Notes under the pieces: model-generated
The model's input: only the letters and a program-made list of their open reading frames with translations
The model's database searches: none
Told to the model about the DNA's origin: nothing
Made by a program: the position numbers and the translations under genes
Source: Alterluteimonas quercicellularis
GTDB taxonomy: Bacteria; Pseudomonadota; Gammaproteobacteria; Xanthomonadales; Xanthomonadaceae
Assembly (NCBI RefSeq): GCF_021191635.1
Contig: NZ_JAIWPR010000045.1
Location: 1-52,380 of the forward strand
DNA length: 52,380 nucleotides
Reading direction: 5' to 3'
Shown: positions 26,367 to 34,081 of the stretch, piece by piece
How the letters are laid out: the number at the start of each line of letters is the position of its first letter
Numbering within the stretch: the stretch's first letter is position 1

Positions 26367-27023
26367 CCCCCGGCTGAGTCTACCCGTCGCTTGCCTAGGC
26401 CAACTTGGCCCGGGTGGCTTTCAAGGGAGGGGCGGCCGATGCGCTGGCGGTGCCCGCGGGCTCGGCTTACACATCGCCCAGGACTGTGCCCCGTGTTCGC
26501 CGCGCCAGCCGGCACAGGATCATAAACGGTGTCATTTCCCGACAACTGCATCTGAAACGGCGGCGCTTCCACACATTGCGTCAAAGGGCGAAGTGCACCA
26601 CCGCCGGAGAACATAAACGATCTCAATCATCTAACCGTTAATGTCGGGCTGTGCCAAGGTTTAGGTATGGCGACACGGGTTTAGGCGGCGATAGGGGTGT
26701 CCGCTACTGGCCGAAAGCGGACAATCTCAGTGCCCGGCCATGGGCCGTTGACCGGCTCAAAAAGTAGTGGCAGGATCAAGCCGCTGCGATAAATCCCGCA
26801 GCCGAGTTTGACAGCTCGAACACCGAGGCGCGCCAGCGCCCATCTTCGATGTCGGCGCTTTTTTAGTGCCTGCGCGATGCTGGGCGGCAATGCCTGCTCT
26901 ACGGCGGGCGGTGCGCGGAGGCCGCAAGGCCTGCCGGTCCTCGGTCCGGTCTGTCAACCGCGTGCCGTCCGCCACCTCGATTGACAGCGATGTGGCGGAC
27001 TCTATCCAACCGAGGAGTCCAGT
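26367..27023. other. Long intergenic region with vestigial sequence
   Basis: No supported gene lies in these bases upstream of the SymE-like gene. Visible items are TGTCATTTCCCGACAACTGC at 26530-26549, which starts like some Tn402/Tn5053-type transposon ends; GTCCGCTACTGGCCGAAAGC at 26699-26718; a hairpin followed by T's at 26835-26864; and TTGACAGCGATGTGGCGGAC upstream of the SymE start. Short open frames here are Arg/Pro-rich and look non-coding. Confidence 0.5.
26835..26864 (+). terminator. Possible rho-independent terminator
   Basis: AGCGCC (26835-26840) pairs with GGCGCT (26854-26859) across 13 bases, and the right arm runs into TTTTTT. The stem is short and no upstream plus-strand gene is evident, so it may end a small RNA or be chance. 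Confidence 0.4.
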
Positions 27024-27398
27024 ATGAGCCGTCCCAAGCGAGCCACTCGTGTTTCTTCCTCCGTGTCCGAACCCACTGCGCGCCGCAAGCGCCCCCTGCG
27101 CGATCTGTCGCCGCTGGCGGCCCCGGACTGGTTCTCCGAAACCTTCACGCCCCCGCCCACCGAGGAGGAACGCCGGCGGCTCGCCAACCGCCCGCGCTCC
27201 CGCACGCCGGTGCGTTGCACGATGGGCTACCAGTATTACGACGAGTGGCAGGGCGAGCAGATGGTGGGCTGCGCGGTGCCGAAGCTGCGGCTCTCGGGCC
27301 GCTGGCTGGCGGAGCATGGGTTCGAGGTGGGCGACGACCTGCAGGTGTCGGTGGGGCAGGGCGTGCTGCTGATCAGCCGGCGGCCGAAGGTGGGTTGA
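27024..27398 (+). CDS. symE: SymE-like type I toxin
   Basis: The 124-residue protein has an Arg-rich, Pro-rich N-terminal half and a C-terminal SymE/AbrB-like beta domain: VPKLRLSGRWLAEHGFEVG, then DDLQVSV and GVLLISRR. SymE proteins are SOS-induced toxins in E. coli, controlled by an antisense RNA over the 5' end. I could not identify an antisense promoter here. The ATG at 27024 has GAGGAG about 8 bases upstream. It marks the right end of a run of toxin-antitoxin and defence-like genes. Confidence 0.8.
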   Translation: MSRPKRATRVSSSVSEPTARRKRPLRDLSPLAAPDWFSETFTPPPTEEERRRLANRPRSRTPVRCTMGYQYYDEWQGEQMVGCAVPKLRLSGRWLAEHGFEVGDDLQVSVGQGVLLISRRPKVG

Positions 27399-27473
27399 GG
27401 TCGGGCCCCGGCGGTTCGGGCCGGTTCCCGGGCACGACCGGTCGAAGGCCGGCCGTGTCCGCTCTCCCGGTAC

Positions 27474-27494
27474 GCCGCCCGGTGTCCGGGCGGC
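27474..27494. other. GC-rich hairpin after the SymE gene
   Basis: GCCGCCCGG-TGT-CCGGGCGGC is a perfect 9-bp stem with a 3-base loop. No T-run follows; TACACT at 27495-27500 could instead be a -10 element for the riboswitch transcript. Function is uncertain. Confidence 0.45.
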
Positions 27495-27504
27495 TACACT
27501 GCCG

Positions 27505-27576
27505 CCGACGGGAATGGGGCTTCCCGATAACCGCCGGTCCGGTGCATCGGTCCGGCTGATGGCTCCTGCTGCCAAC
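27505..27576 (+). ncRNA. Fluoride riboswitch (crcB motif)
   Basis: The conserved blocks of the crcB motif are present in order: GGGAATGGGGCTTCCC, then GATAACCGCCGG, a variable hairpin (GGTCCGGTGCATCGGTCC), and CTGATGGCTCCTGC. It lies about 80 bases upstream of crcB on the same strand and would raise expression when fluoride binds. Identification is by eye against the remembered consensus. Confidence 0.88.
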
Positions 27577-27655
27577 GGGCGCGTGCGCTCGCTGGGGCGG
27601 GGCTGCCCTCGCACCGGCGTGCGTCCGCCGCCTCTCACTGTTCCTGGAGGATGAG

Positions 27656-28030
27656 ATGACGCATTTCCTGCTGGTGTTTCTCGGCGGCGGCCTGGGCGCG
27701 GCGCTGCGGCATGGGGTGAACCTGGCGGCGCTGCGCGCCGGCACGACGTTTCCCTACGGCACGCTGTGCATCAACGTGGTCGGCTCGCTGGTGATGGGCA
27801 TGGTGGTGTCCTGGTTCGCGCTGCGCAGCGGGCTGTCGCCGTCGCTGCGGCTGTTCCTGACCACCGGGGTGCTGGGCGGCTTCACCACGTTCTCGGCGTT
27901 CTCGCTGGAGGCGGCGCTGCTCTACGAGCGCGGGCAGCTGGGGTTGATGGCGGTGTACGTGGTGGCGTCGGTGGTGCTGTCGATCGGCGGGCTGTTCGCG
28001 GGCATGGGGCTGGTGCGAGCGGTGCTGTAG
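27656..28030 (+). CDS. crcB: CrcB/Fluc fluoride channel
   Basis: The 124-residue protein has four membrane segments and the Fluc signature: GGGLGAALRHGVN at the start, GTLCINVVGSLVMG, and TGVLGGFTTFSAFSLE with the phenylalanine box. It exports fluoride as a dual-topology dimer in the inner membrane. GGAGG lies just before the ATG at 27656. A fluoride riboswitch directly upstream explains its regulation. Confidence 0.96.
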   Translation: MTHFLLVFLGGGLGAALRHGVNLAALRAGTTFPYGTLCINVVGSLVMGMVVSWFALRSGLSPSLRLFLTTGVLGGFTTFSAFSLEAALLYERGQLGLMAVYVVASVVLSIGGLFAGMGLVRAVL

Positions 28031-28095
28031 CGGGTGGCGGGCGCTGCGTGGATTCGCGGGTCTCCGAACTCGATCCGATGCTGAGCCATGGTTCG

Positions 28096-29541
28096 CTAGT
28101 TCTCGCCGCGCACCGCCTCGCCCGCCAACCGCCGCGCCTTCTCGTACAGCACCTTGGCCTTCTCATCGTCGCCCTTGGCCGCATGCGCTTCGGCGAGGCT
28201 GTCCCAGGCATTGGCGGAGGCCGGGAAGAGTTCGGTGTTCAGCGCGAAGACGCGGAGCGCGGGTTCGATGCCGAGGTTGTCGCGGATGGCATAGCCGGTG
28301 GCGTTGACGGTGCGCTCGAACTCGGCGTCGTCGAGCGGGCTGCCTGCCCGGATGGAGCGCGCCTGCGCGTGTGCGTCGCCGTCGGCCGACGATTGCAGCG
28401 CGTAGCCCATCAGCGTTTCGGACAGGGCTTCCCTGGGAAACCGGCCGGGCGCGATCGTGGCGAGGACGCTGTCCACCAGCGTCCGCGACCAGACGTTGCG
28501 GGCGCTGCCGTTGGTCAGGTAGGCGATGGTGTAGAGGTCGCCGTCCAGCGTGCCGTCGAACAGCACGCGCACGCGGACGCGGGTGCCGCCGTCGTGGCCG
28601 ACCTGCCGGTAGGCGCCGCTCTCGCCGTACTCCCAGCCGGCGGCGAACCAGCCGCGCTGGCCGCCGGGCAGGGTGCGCGGCTGCCAGAGCCGCTGCAGGG
28701 TCGCCTTGCCGACCAGTTCCCCCGAGGTCATCGCCTGCAGGAAGCGGGCGAGGTCGTCGAGGGTGGTGTACAGCGCGGCGTGGCCGAGGGCGTACTCGGG
28801 CCATGCCAGGTCTTGTTCCGTTTCGAGATGACCGTCCTTACCGATGTAGCCGGTCGCGACGCCGTGCTCGGGCAATGCGGCCCGTCCCAGCCAGGTGTGG
28901 CGTAGCTCGAGCGGTCGCAGGATGCGTTCGTCGACGAGCTGTGGGTACGGCTTGCCGGCGTGCGCGGCAAGCAGCGCGGCCAGCACGAGGTAGTTGGTCT
29001 GCGTGTAGCGGGTCTGGGTACCTGGGGCGAACTGCAATGGCACCTCGGCCAGCGATGCGAAGACGGCTTGCAGGTTGGCCGGGAAGGCGATGTGCGCAGC
29101 GGCGCCAGCACCCTGGCGATTGTCGAAGTACTCGGGCAGGCCGGAAGTGTGGTCGAGGAAGTCGCGGATCGGAATGGCCTGCCAGCGCGCGGGCAGGCCG
29201 GGCAGCTGTGCGCCGATGGGGGCGTCCAGGTCCAGTGCCTGGCGCTCGACCAGCTGCATGACCAGGGTGCTGGCGAACAGCTTGGCCAGCGAGTAGCCGG
29301 CGAACACGGTGGCGTCGGTGACCGGTGCGTGGGTGGCGATGTCGGCCTCGCCGTCCACGCCGCGGAAGAGGACCTGGCCGTCGTGCGCCACCAGCAGGGC
29401 CTGGCCGGCGATGCCGTAGCGCTGCCGGTGGGTGTCCAGTTGTCTGGCGAGCGCCTGGGCGAGCGCGTCGTCTGCCGATGCGGCGCACGGGAGGAAGAGG
29501 GCGAGTGCGAGCAGCAGGCTCGTGAAGCGCTTCGGGTGCAT
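28096..29541 (-). CDS. Exported beta-lactamase-family serine hydrolase
   Basis: The 481-residue protein has a signal peptide (FTSLLLALALFLPCAASA) and a class C/PBP-like serine hydrolase domain. SLAK provides the nucleophile and lysine, the usual YSN-type motif reads YTQ (YTQTNY; tyrosine kept, Asn replaced by Gln), and GHDGGTR is the late His-x-Gly equivalent. A short TPR-like tail (about 430-475; NAWDSLAEAHAAKGDDEKA) ends the protein. It may be a D-peptidase or esterase. GGAAGGA lies about 8 bases before the ATG at 29541. It is followed, on the other strand, by crcB. Confidence 0.88.
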   Translation of the reverse strand: MHPKRFTSLLLALALFLPCAASADDALAQALARQLDTHRQRYGIAGQALLVAHDGQVLFRGVDGEADIATHAPVTDATVFAGYSLAKLFASTLVMQLVERQALDLDAPIGAQLPGLPARWQAIPIRDFLDHTSGLPEYFDNRQGAGAAAHIAFPANLQAVFASLAEVPLQFAPGTQTRYTQTNYLVLAALLAAHAGKPYPQLVDERILRPLELRHTWLGRAALPEHGVATGYIGKDGHLETEQDLAWPEYALGHAALYTTLDDLARFLQAMTSGELVGKATLQRLWQPRTLPGGQRGWFAAGWEYGESGAYRQVGHDGGTRVRVRVLFDGTLDGDLYTIAYLTNGSARNVWSRTLVDSVLATIAPGRFPREALSETLMGYALQSSADGDAHAQARSIRAGSPLDDAEFERTVNATGYAIRDNLGIEPALRVFALNTELFPASANAWDSLAEAHAAKGDDEKAKVLYEKARRLAGEAVRGEN

Positions 29542-29641
29542 GGTGTCGTCCTTCCTTGCAGGGTGTTGGTGACGTGTGCAGGTACGGCCGCGCGACGGCC
29601 CGGACGTCGGTTCCGATTCTTCCCGCGTCCGTCCGCGCTCG

Positions 29642-30412
29642 TCAGTGGACGAAGAACGCGGTGCGGGCGACGCCGGCATTGTTGCTCGGTCCCATCCAGG
29701 CGCGGATCTCCAGTTCGTACAGGCCGGCGGCGTCGGTGGGGATGTCGGCGCCGAACAGCGCATGTTCCGGGTCGAAGGCGAGCGGATACCGGCGCGGGGC
29801 GCCGCCATCGACGCTCAGGTAGGCCTCCACCTCGGTGTCGCCCGCGCGCCAGGGGCCGTCCTCGGAGAGCGGGCAGCCGCACAGCAGGGTGACGCCTGCG
29901 CGCAGGGGCACGGTTTCGCCGGCCTTCACCCATTGGTAGGCGACGGGGCTGGCGAGGTCGACGATCAGGCCCGGCAGTTCCATGCGCCAGCCATCGCCCG
30001 CGGTGAGGTGGCGGCCCGGCAGGATCCATTGCGTGCTGGTGGCGGTGGTGGCGGCCTGGGGCTGGCTGAGCGGGCCCGTCACGCTCAGGGTCACCCGGCG
30101 CGGGCGGTCCAGGTCGAGCGAGGTGCGGAAGGCGGCGGAGGTCGCGTTCGACAGCGCCGCGCCGTGGGTGTCGGCCGCGCCCATGATCGTGCGGGTGTCG
30201 CCGGTGGTGCCCGAGATGAGCCCGCGTGCGAGGGTCTCGCCGGTGTCGGCGTCGGTCAGGGTGACGCGGACCGGCGCGGTGTAGCCGCCGATGAACTTGG
30301 CGCCGCGTGCCAGCACCCGGACCTCCACGTCCGTCCGTTCGGCCAGGGCCTGGCCGGTCGGGCCGACCAGGGCCGGGAGTGCGCACAGCGCTGCGAGAAG
30401 GGAGAGGCGCAT
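29642..30412 (-). CDS. Secreted protein of unknown function
   Basis: The 256-residue protein has a clear signal peptide (RLSLLAALCALPALV...QALA) and no membrane segment after it. The mature part is beta-rich with Ig-like patterns (RVTLTDADTGETLARGLISG; DPEHALFGADIPTDAAGLYE; ending TAFFVH) and one Cys pair (LLCGCPL). I do not recognise the family. It is divergent from a CadC-like membrane regulator, and an array of TGACAT repeats lies between the two starts, so it is a likely target of that regulator. Confidence 0.75.
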   Translation of the reverse strand: MRLSLLAALCALPALVGPTGQALAERTDVEVRVLARGAKFIGGYTAPVRVTLTDADTGETLARGLISGTTGDTRTIMGAADTHGAALSNATSAAFRTSLDLDRPRRVTLSVTGPLSQPQAATTATSTQWILPGRHLTAGDGWRMELPGLIVDLASPVAYQWVKAGETVPLRAGVTLLCGCPLSEDGPWRAGDTEVEAYLSVDGGAPRRYPLAFDPEHALFGADIPTDAAGLYELEIRAWMGPSNNAGVARTAFFVH

Positions 30413-30524
30413 GGCGGGATTCCTGAAGATGGGTGAGAGGGGCGCTAGGCGGGGCGGGCGAGCTCGCCGGCGGCGCCATGGCGTCGCCCGGACAAGCCTA
30501 GGGGGTTCTGACAGAATGGCCGAA

Positions 30525-30560
30525 TGACATGTTGTGACATCCGCTGACATGCCGATGACG
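30525..30560. promoter_or_regulatory. TGACAT direct-repeat array in a divergent promoter
   Basis: TGACAT occurs at 30525-30530, 30535-30540 and 30545-30550, exactly 10 bases apart, followed by TGACG at 30556-30560. Helically phased direct repeats are the usual targets of OmpR/CadC-type winged helices, and the adjacent gene encodes one. Binding is inferred. Confidence 0.7.
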
Positions 30561-30593
30561 CGAGGCGTCGGGCAGGGCGCGGAGAGGGACACG

Positions 30594-31379
30594 ATGCTGC
30601 GCTTCGACGATTTCCGGCTGGACCCGGTGGCCCTCCAGGTCTTCCGGGGCGACCTCCCGCTCGACACCCCGCCCCAGGTGGTGCAGGTGCTGGCCTACCT
30701 GATCGGACACGGGGAGCGCGTGGTCGCCCGGCAGGAACTGCTCGACCGGTTCTGGCCGCGCGCCGGCACCGGCGGCGATGCCGCCCTCAACACCTGCATC
30801 CGGCGCATCCGCGCGCTGCTGGACGACGACGCAGACGCGCCGCGCTACATCCAGACGCGGCCGCGCGCCGGCTACCGCTTCATCGGCACGCTGGCCGGCG
30901 ATGCGGCGGTGCGGGTTTCGTCACCGCCGCCGCGCCGCGTCGTGCGGCTCGGGCTGGGCGCCGGCCTGCTCGCCGCCTGCGTGCTCGCGCTCGGCGGCGC
31001 GGCCTGGGGATACGGCGCACTGACGGCGCCGCCGCCGCAGCGCATCGCCATCGAGCCGGTGCAGGGCCTGTGCGAGTACGTGCTGTTCCCCCGGTTCAAC
31101 GCCGGGCTGCGCGAGAGCCTGGTGGCTCAGGTCAGCCAGGCCCTGCCGGCCGGCTACAGCGTGGCCACCGACGGTGCGTCCGCCCGCCTGCACGCGCGGG
31201 TCAGCGTGCGGCAGACCCCGCAGCAGACGGTGGCGGTGCTGACGCTGGTCGACGACGCCGAGGATCGCCTGCTGTGGTCGGGCGAGTTCGCGGCTGAGAC
31301 CGATACCGAGGACTACGTGCCGCTGCAGCGGAGGCTGGCCGGGCAGATGGCGACGGGACTGGTGGGCGCGCTCGAGTGA
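30594..31379 (+). CDS. CadC/ToxR-like membrane-bound transcriptional regulator
   Basis: The 261-residue protein has an N-terminal OmpR-type winged helix (about 1-100; FDDFRLDP, TCIRRIRALL, YIQTRPRAGYRFIG). One membrane segment follows (about 117-141), then a periplasmic domain of about 115 residues. It would bind DNA while anchored in the inner membrane and sense a periplasmic signal. The ATG at 30594 follows GGAGAGGG, and the longer GTG frame from 30534 would run through the repeat array. No receiver domain is present. Confidence 0.88.
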   Translation: MLRFDDFRLDPVALQVFRGDLPLDTPPQVVQVLAYLIGHGERVVARQELLDRFWPRAGTGGDAALNTCIRRIRALLDDDADAPRYIQTRPRAGYRFIGTLAGDAAVRVSSPPPRRVVRLGLGAGLLAACVLALGGAAWGYGALTAPPPQRIAIEPVQGLCEYVLFPRFNAGLRESLVAQVSQALPAGYSVATDGASARLHARVSVRQTPQQTVAVLTLVDDAEDRLLWSGEFAAETDTEDYVPLQRRLAGQMATGLVGALE

Positions 31380-31484
31380 GGGGTTCGCAGGCGCGGCAGA
31401 GCAGGTCGGCCCCGGCCGGCGTCACGATCTTCGCCGCCTCGGCTATGCCCGATCTTCGAGAAGTGGGAAACGAACCAACGTCGT

Positions 31485-32393
31485 TCAGGTGACAGGCGCG
31501 GCGGCCACAGGCCGCGACAGCCCGCCGAACCAGTCCAGCGCCCCGCGCCACAGCGGCTCCGCCGCCGGCCGGAAATAGCCCATGTGGCCGATCGGCGCGC
31601 CGAGGGCGCGCGGGTCGATGTCCTGCCGCTCGATCGGCGCGTTGCGGTAGGCGGCGATGAAGGCCTCGCGCGAGCGCGGCGGGGCCCAGCGGTCGTCGAG
31701 CGCGTTGACGAAGGCCATCGGCGCGCGGACGGCGGCGTAGCCGCGCTCGATGCCGCGCATCGCCGGGTCGTCGAAGAAGTAGCGCGGAAAGCCGCACCAG
31801 CGGCGCCATTGCCGGTACACGCCGACCGGCAGGTCCTCGCCCAGGCCGAGCAGCTTCCAGGGGCAGTAGCCCTTCCACCGGGTAAGCACGGGGAAGCCGA
31901 CGTGCCACATCGCCAGCACCTTCAGCCGCTCGGACCAGGGCATGTGGCCGTGCCAGCCGGCGCCGGTGCCGAAGACGTAGAAGCCGGCGACCTTGTCGTG
32001 GTTGGGCAGCAGGCCGGGCGCGTGGCCGCCGTAGGAGTGGCCGACAACGTAGAGCGGCAGCCCGGGCGCGGCCATGTGCTCGATGGCGGCGGGCAGATCG
32101 AGCCGGCCCCAGTCGAGCATCTCGGCGTGGAAGCCGCGCAGCGAGGGCGGTGCGGAGCGGCCGATGCCGCGGTAGTCGAAGGTCAGCACATCAAAGCCGC
32201 GGGCGGCGGCGAACCGGGCGAAGCGGCGGTAGAAGCCCTGCGGCACGGCGGTGGCGCCGGACACGACGATGCGCCCGCGCGGCGCGCCGTCGGCGGCGAA
32301 ATGCAACGCACCGAGCGGGAGGCCGTCGGCGGCGGCAAGCGTCACGGGCGTGGGCTCGGCCTCGGCCTTCGTTGGTTCTATGACGACTGTCAT
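31485..32393 (-). CDS. Alpha/beta hydrolase
   Basis: The protein (302 aa from the ATG at 32393; a GTG at 32417 is possible) is an alpha/beta hydrolase of the YheT-like/serine aminopeptidase type. It has FDYRGIGRS, the nucleophile elbow GHSYGGH, an acid region near NALDDRWAPP, and a late histidine in GHMGYF. The substrate is unknown. It is divergent from a TetR regulator, and its start codon lies inside the palindromic operator between them, so TetR binding would directly block its expression. Confidence 0.87.
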   Translation of the reverse strand: MTVVIEPTKAEAEPTPVTLAAADGLPLGALHFAADGAPRGRIVVSGATAVPQGFYRRFARFAAARGFDVLTFDYRGIGRSAPPSLRGFHAEMLDWGRLDLPAAIEHMAAPGLPLYVVGHSYGGHAPGLLPNHDKVAGFYVFGTGAGWHGHMPWSERLKVLAMWHVGFPVLTRWKGYCPWKLLGLGEDLPVGVYRQWRRWCGFPRYFFDDPAMRGIERGYAAVRAPMAFVNALDDRWAPPRSREAFIAAYRNAPIERQDIDPRALGAPIGHMGYFRPAAEPLWRGALDWFGGLSRPVAAAPVT

Positions 32394-32395
32394 AG
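32378..32395. promoter_or_regulatory. Palindromic operator for the adjacent TetR regulator
   Basis: CTATGAC-GACT-GTCATAG is a perfect 7-4-7 inverted repeat between the divergent hydrolase and TetR genes. It covers the hydrolase ATG. Size and position fit a TetR-family site; binding is inferred. Confidence 0.7.
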
Positions 32396-32440
32396 TATGC
32401 GAGGCTAGACGCTCCACGCCGCCACCGCAAGGCTTCCGCC

Positions 32441-33028
32441 ATGAGTCCCCGCCGTACCGACGCCCGCGCGCGCGTGGTGGCCGCCGCCGCCGAAATGATG
32501 GCGCGCCACGGCCTCAACTCGACCAGCATCCGCGAGATGGCGCGGCGTGCGGATGCGCCGCTGGGCTCGACCTACCACCACTTCCCGGGCGGCAAGCAGC
32601 AGGTGGTGGTGGAGGCGGTGCGCCATGCCGGTGAGCGCGTGGACGCGGCGATCGCCGAGCACCTGCGCGCGGGGCCGGCGGCGGGGCTGCGCGGGTTCCT
32701 GGCGATGTGGCGCGAGCGGCTGGAGCGCTCGGGTTTCCATGGCGGCTGCCCCGTGCTGGCGGCGGCGGTCGAGGAGCCGGTGGATGCGGAGAGCGAGGGC
32801 GCGGCGGCCGCGGCGGCGGAGGCGTTCGCGCAATGGGAGCGGCGGCTGTCCGAGGCGCTGGCGGAGGCGGGCGTGGCCGCGCCGCGCGCGGCGGAACTGG
32901 CGACGCTGATCGTCGCCGGCGTCGAGGGCGCCGTGGTGCTGGCCCGCGCCCACCGCGAGCTGGGGCCCTTCGACCGCGTAGCCGCGCAGCTGGAGCGGCT
33001 GGTCGCGGAGGCGGTGGCGCCTCTGTAG
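32441..33028 (+). CDS. TetR-family regulator
   Basis: The 195-residue protein has a TetR DNA-binding domain (RARVVAAAAEMMARHGLN, then SIREMARRADAPLGSTYHHF) and a C-terminal domain of the YxaF/LmrA-like type (FHGGCPVLAAAVE). It probably represses the divergent hydrolase through the operator at 32378-32395. The stop codon TAG is the first part of a palindromic repeat unit (GTAGGAGCGCGC). Confidence 0.92.
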   Translation: MSPRRTDARARVVAAAAEMMARHGLNSTSIREMARRADAPLGSTYHHFPGGKQQVVVEAVRHAGERVDAAIAEHLRAGPAAGLRGFLAMWRERLERSGFHGGCPVLAAAVEEPVDAESEGAAAAAAEAFAQWERRLSEALAEAGVAAPRAAELATLIVAGVEGAVVLARAHRELGPFDRVAAQLERLVAEAVAPL

Positions 33029-33173
33029 GAGCGCGCTCGCGCGCGACCGGGCCGGACGCCTCCGGACCCGGCGCACACGCCCCTGTGCGCGGACGTCGGC
33101 GAACGGCGGCCGCGCCGTTCGTTCCGGGTCCCGGGTCCCGAAGCGAAGCCGTTGCGAGCGAGCGCGCTCCTGC
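33025..33173. repeat. REP-like inverted pair after the TetR gene
   Basis: A left unit GTAGGAGCGCGC-TCGCGCGCGA (33025-33046) and a degenerate right unit TGCGAGCGAGCGCGCTCCTG (33153-33172) flank about 105 bases of GC-rich sequence between convergent TetR and SDR genes. The TetR stop codon lies in the left unit. Confidence 0.85.
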
Positions 33174-33189
33174 AGGCGTGATGCGCTGG

Positions 33190-33945
33190 CTAGAGCGCCT
33201 GCCCGCCCGAGACCTCGATGCGCTGGCCGGTGACCCAGCGGTTGGCGTCGCCGAGCAGGCTGGCGATCATCGGGCCGATGTCGTCGGGCAGGCCGACCCG
33301 GCCGAGCGCGGTGATGCCGGCGAGGCGTTCGTTGAGCTCGGGGTTGTCGCGCACGGCGCCGCCGCCGAAGTCGGTCTCGATGGCGCCGGGGGCGACGGTG
33401 TTGACGGCGATGCCGCGCGGGCCGAGTTCCTTGGCCAGATACCGGCTCAGCACCTCGACCGCGCCCTTGGCCGCGGCGTAGGCGGCGTAGCCCGGGTAGG
33501 CGAAGCGGGTCAGGCCGCTGGACAGGTTGACGATGCGGCCGCCGTCGGCGATCAGCGGCAGCAGCGCCTGGGTCAGGAAGAACGCGCCCTTGAAGTGCAC
33601 GTCGACGAGGCGGTCGAACTGCGCTTCGGTGGTCTCGCCGAACGCGGCGGTGTCGCCGTGGCCGGCGTTGTTGAGCAGGTGGTCGAAGCTGTCGCGCTGC
33701 CAGGTCTCCTGCAGCGCGGCGCGCAGGGCGTCGGCGAAGGCCGGGAAGCTGGCGGCGTCGCCAACGTCGAGCCGGAACGCGCGCGCCTTGCGGCCGAGGG
33801 CCTCGATCTCGGCGACGACGGCCTGGGCCTCGTCCTCGCCGCTGCGGTAGGTCAGTGCGACGTCGCCGCCGGTGCGGGCGACCGCCAACGCGGTGTTGCG
33901 GCCGAGGCCGCGGCTGGCGCCGGTGATCAGGGTGATGCGGGTCAT
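33190..33945 (-). CDS. Short-chain dehydrogenase/reductase
   Basis: The 251-residue SDR has TGASRGLG for cofactor binding, NNAGHG, a serine in NLSSG and the catalytic YAAAK, with the usual C-terminal GQRIEVSGG. The substrate is unknown. The ATG at 33945 has AGGA 6 bases upstream. It lies divergent from an AraC-family regulator, repeating the SDR/AraC pairing seen at 11.8-13.6 kb. Confidence 0.92.
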   Translation of the reverse strand: MTRITLITGASRGLGRNTALAVARTGGDVALTYRSGEDEAQAVVAEIEALGRKARAFRLDVGDAASFPAFADALRAALQETWQRDSFDHLLNNAGHGDTAAFGETTEAQFDRLVDVHFKGAFFLTQALLPLIADGGRIVNLSSGLTRFAYPGYAAYAAAKGAVEVLSRYLAKELGPRGIAVNTVAPGAIETDFGGGAVRDNPELNERLAGITALGRVGLPDDIGPMIASLLGDANRWVTGQRIEVSGGQAL

Positions 33946-34081
33946 GGGGAATCCTGGGGGGCGTGTCGGGGCGAGCATGATCGCGCCGGGCCGCCGGACG
34001 CGGTTGCCGGAAGCTCGGCGATGCTTGCCCGATCCTCCAGCGTGGTGGCTGCCCGGCGCCCGCGGCGCGTAGGCTGGCGCC

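Noticed and set aside
26363..26626. Minus-strand open frame upstream of the helical-repeat gene
   Set aside because: It overlaps the start of the real gene, and the composition looks non-coding; only a transposon-end-like stretch is of interest there.
26681..26890. Short minus-strand open frame in the gap before symE
   Set aside because: It spans a hairpin-T-run structure, lacks a ribosome-binding site, and shows no family features.
31380..31484. Possible tRNA-like or gene fragment between the CadC-like gene and the hydrolase
   Set aside because: No cloverleaf or anticodon stem could be drawn, and the short translated stretch has no recognisable family.
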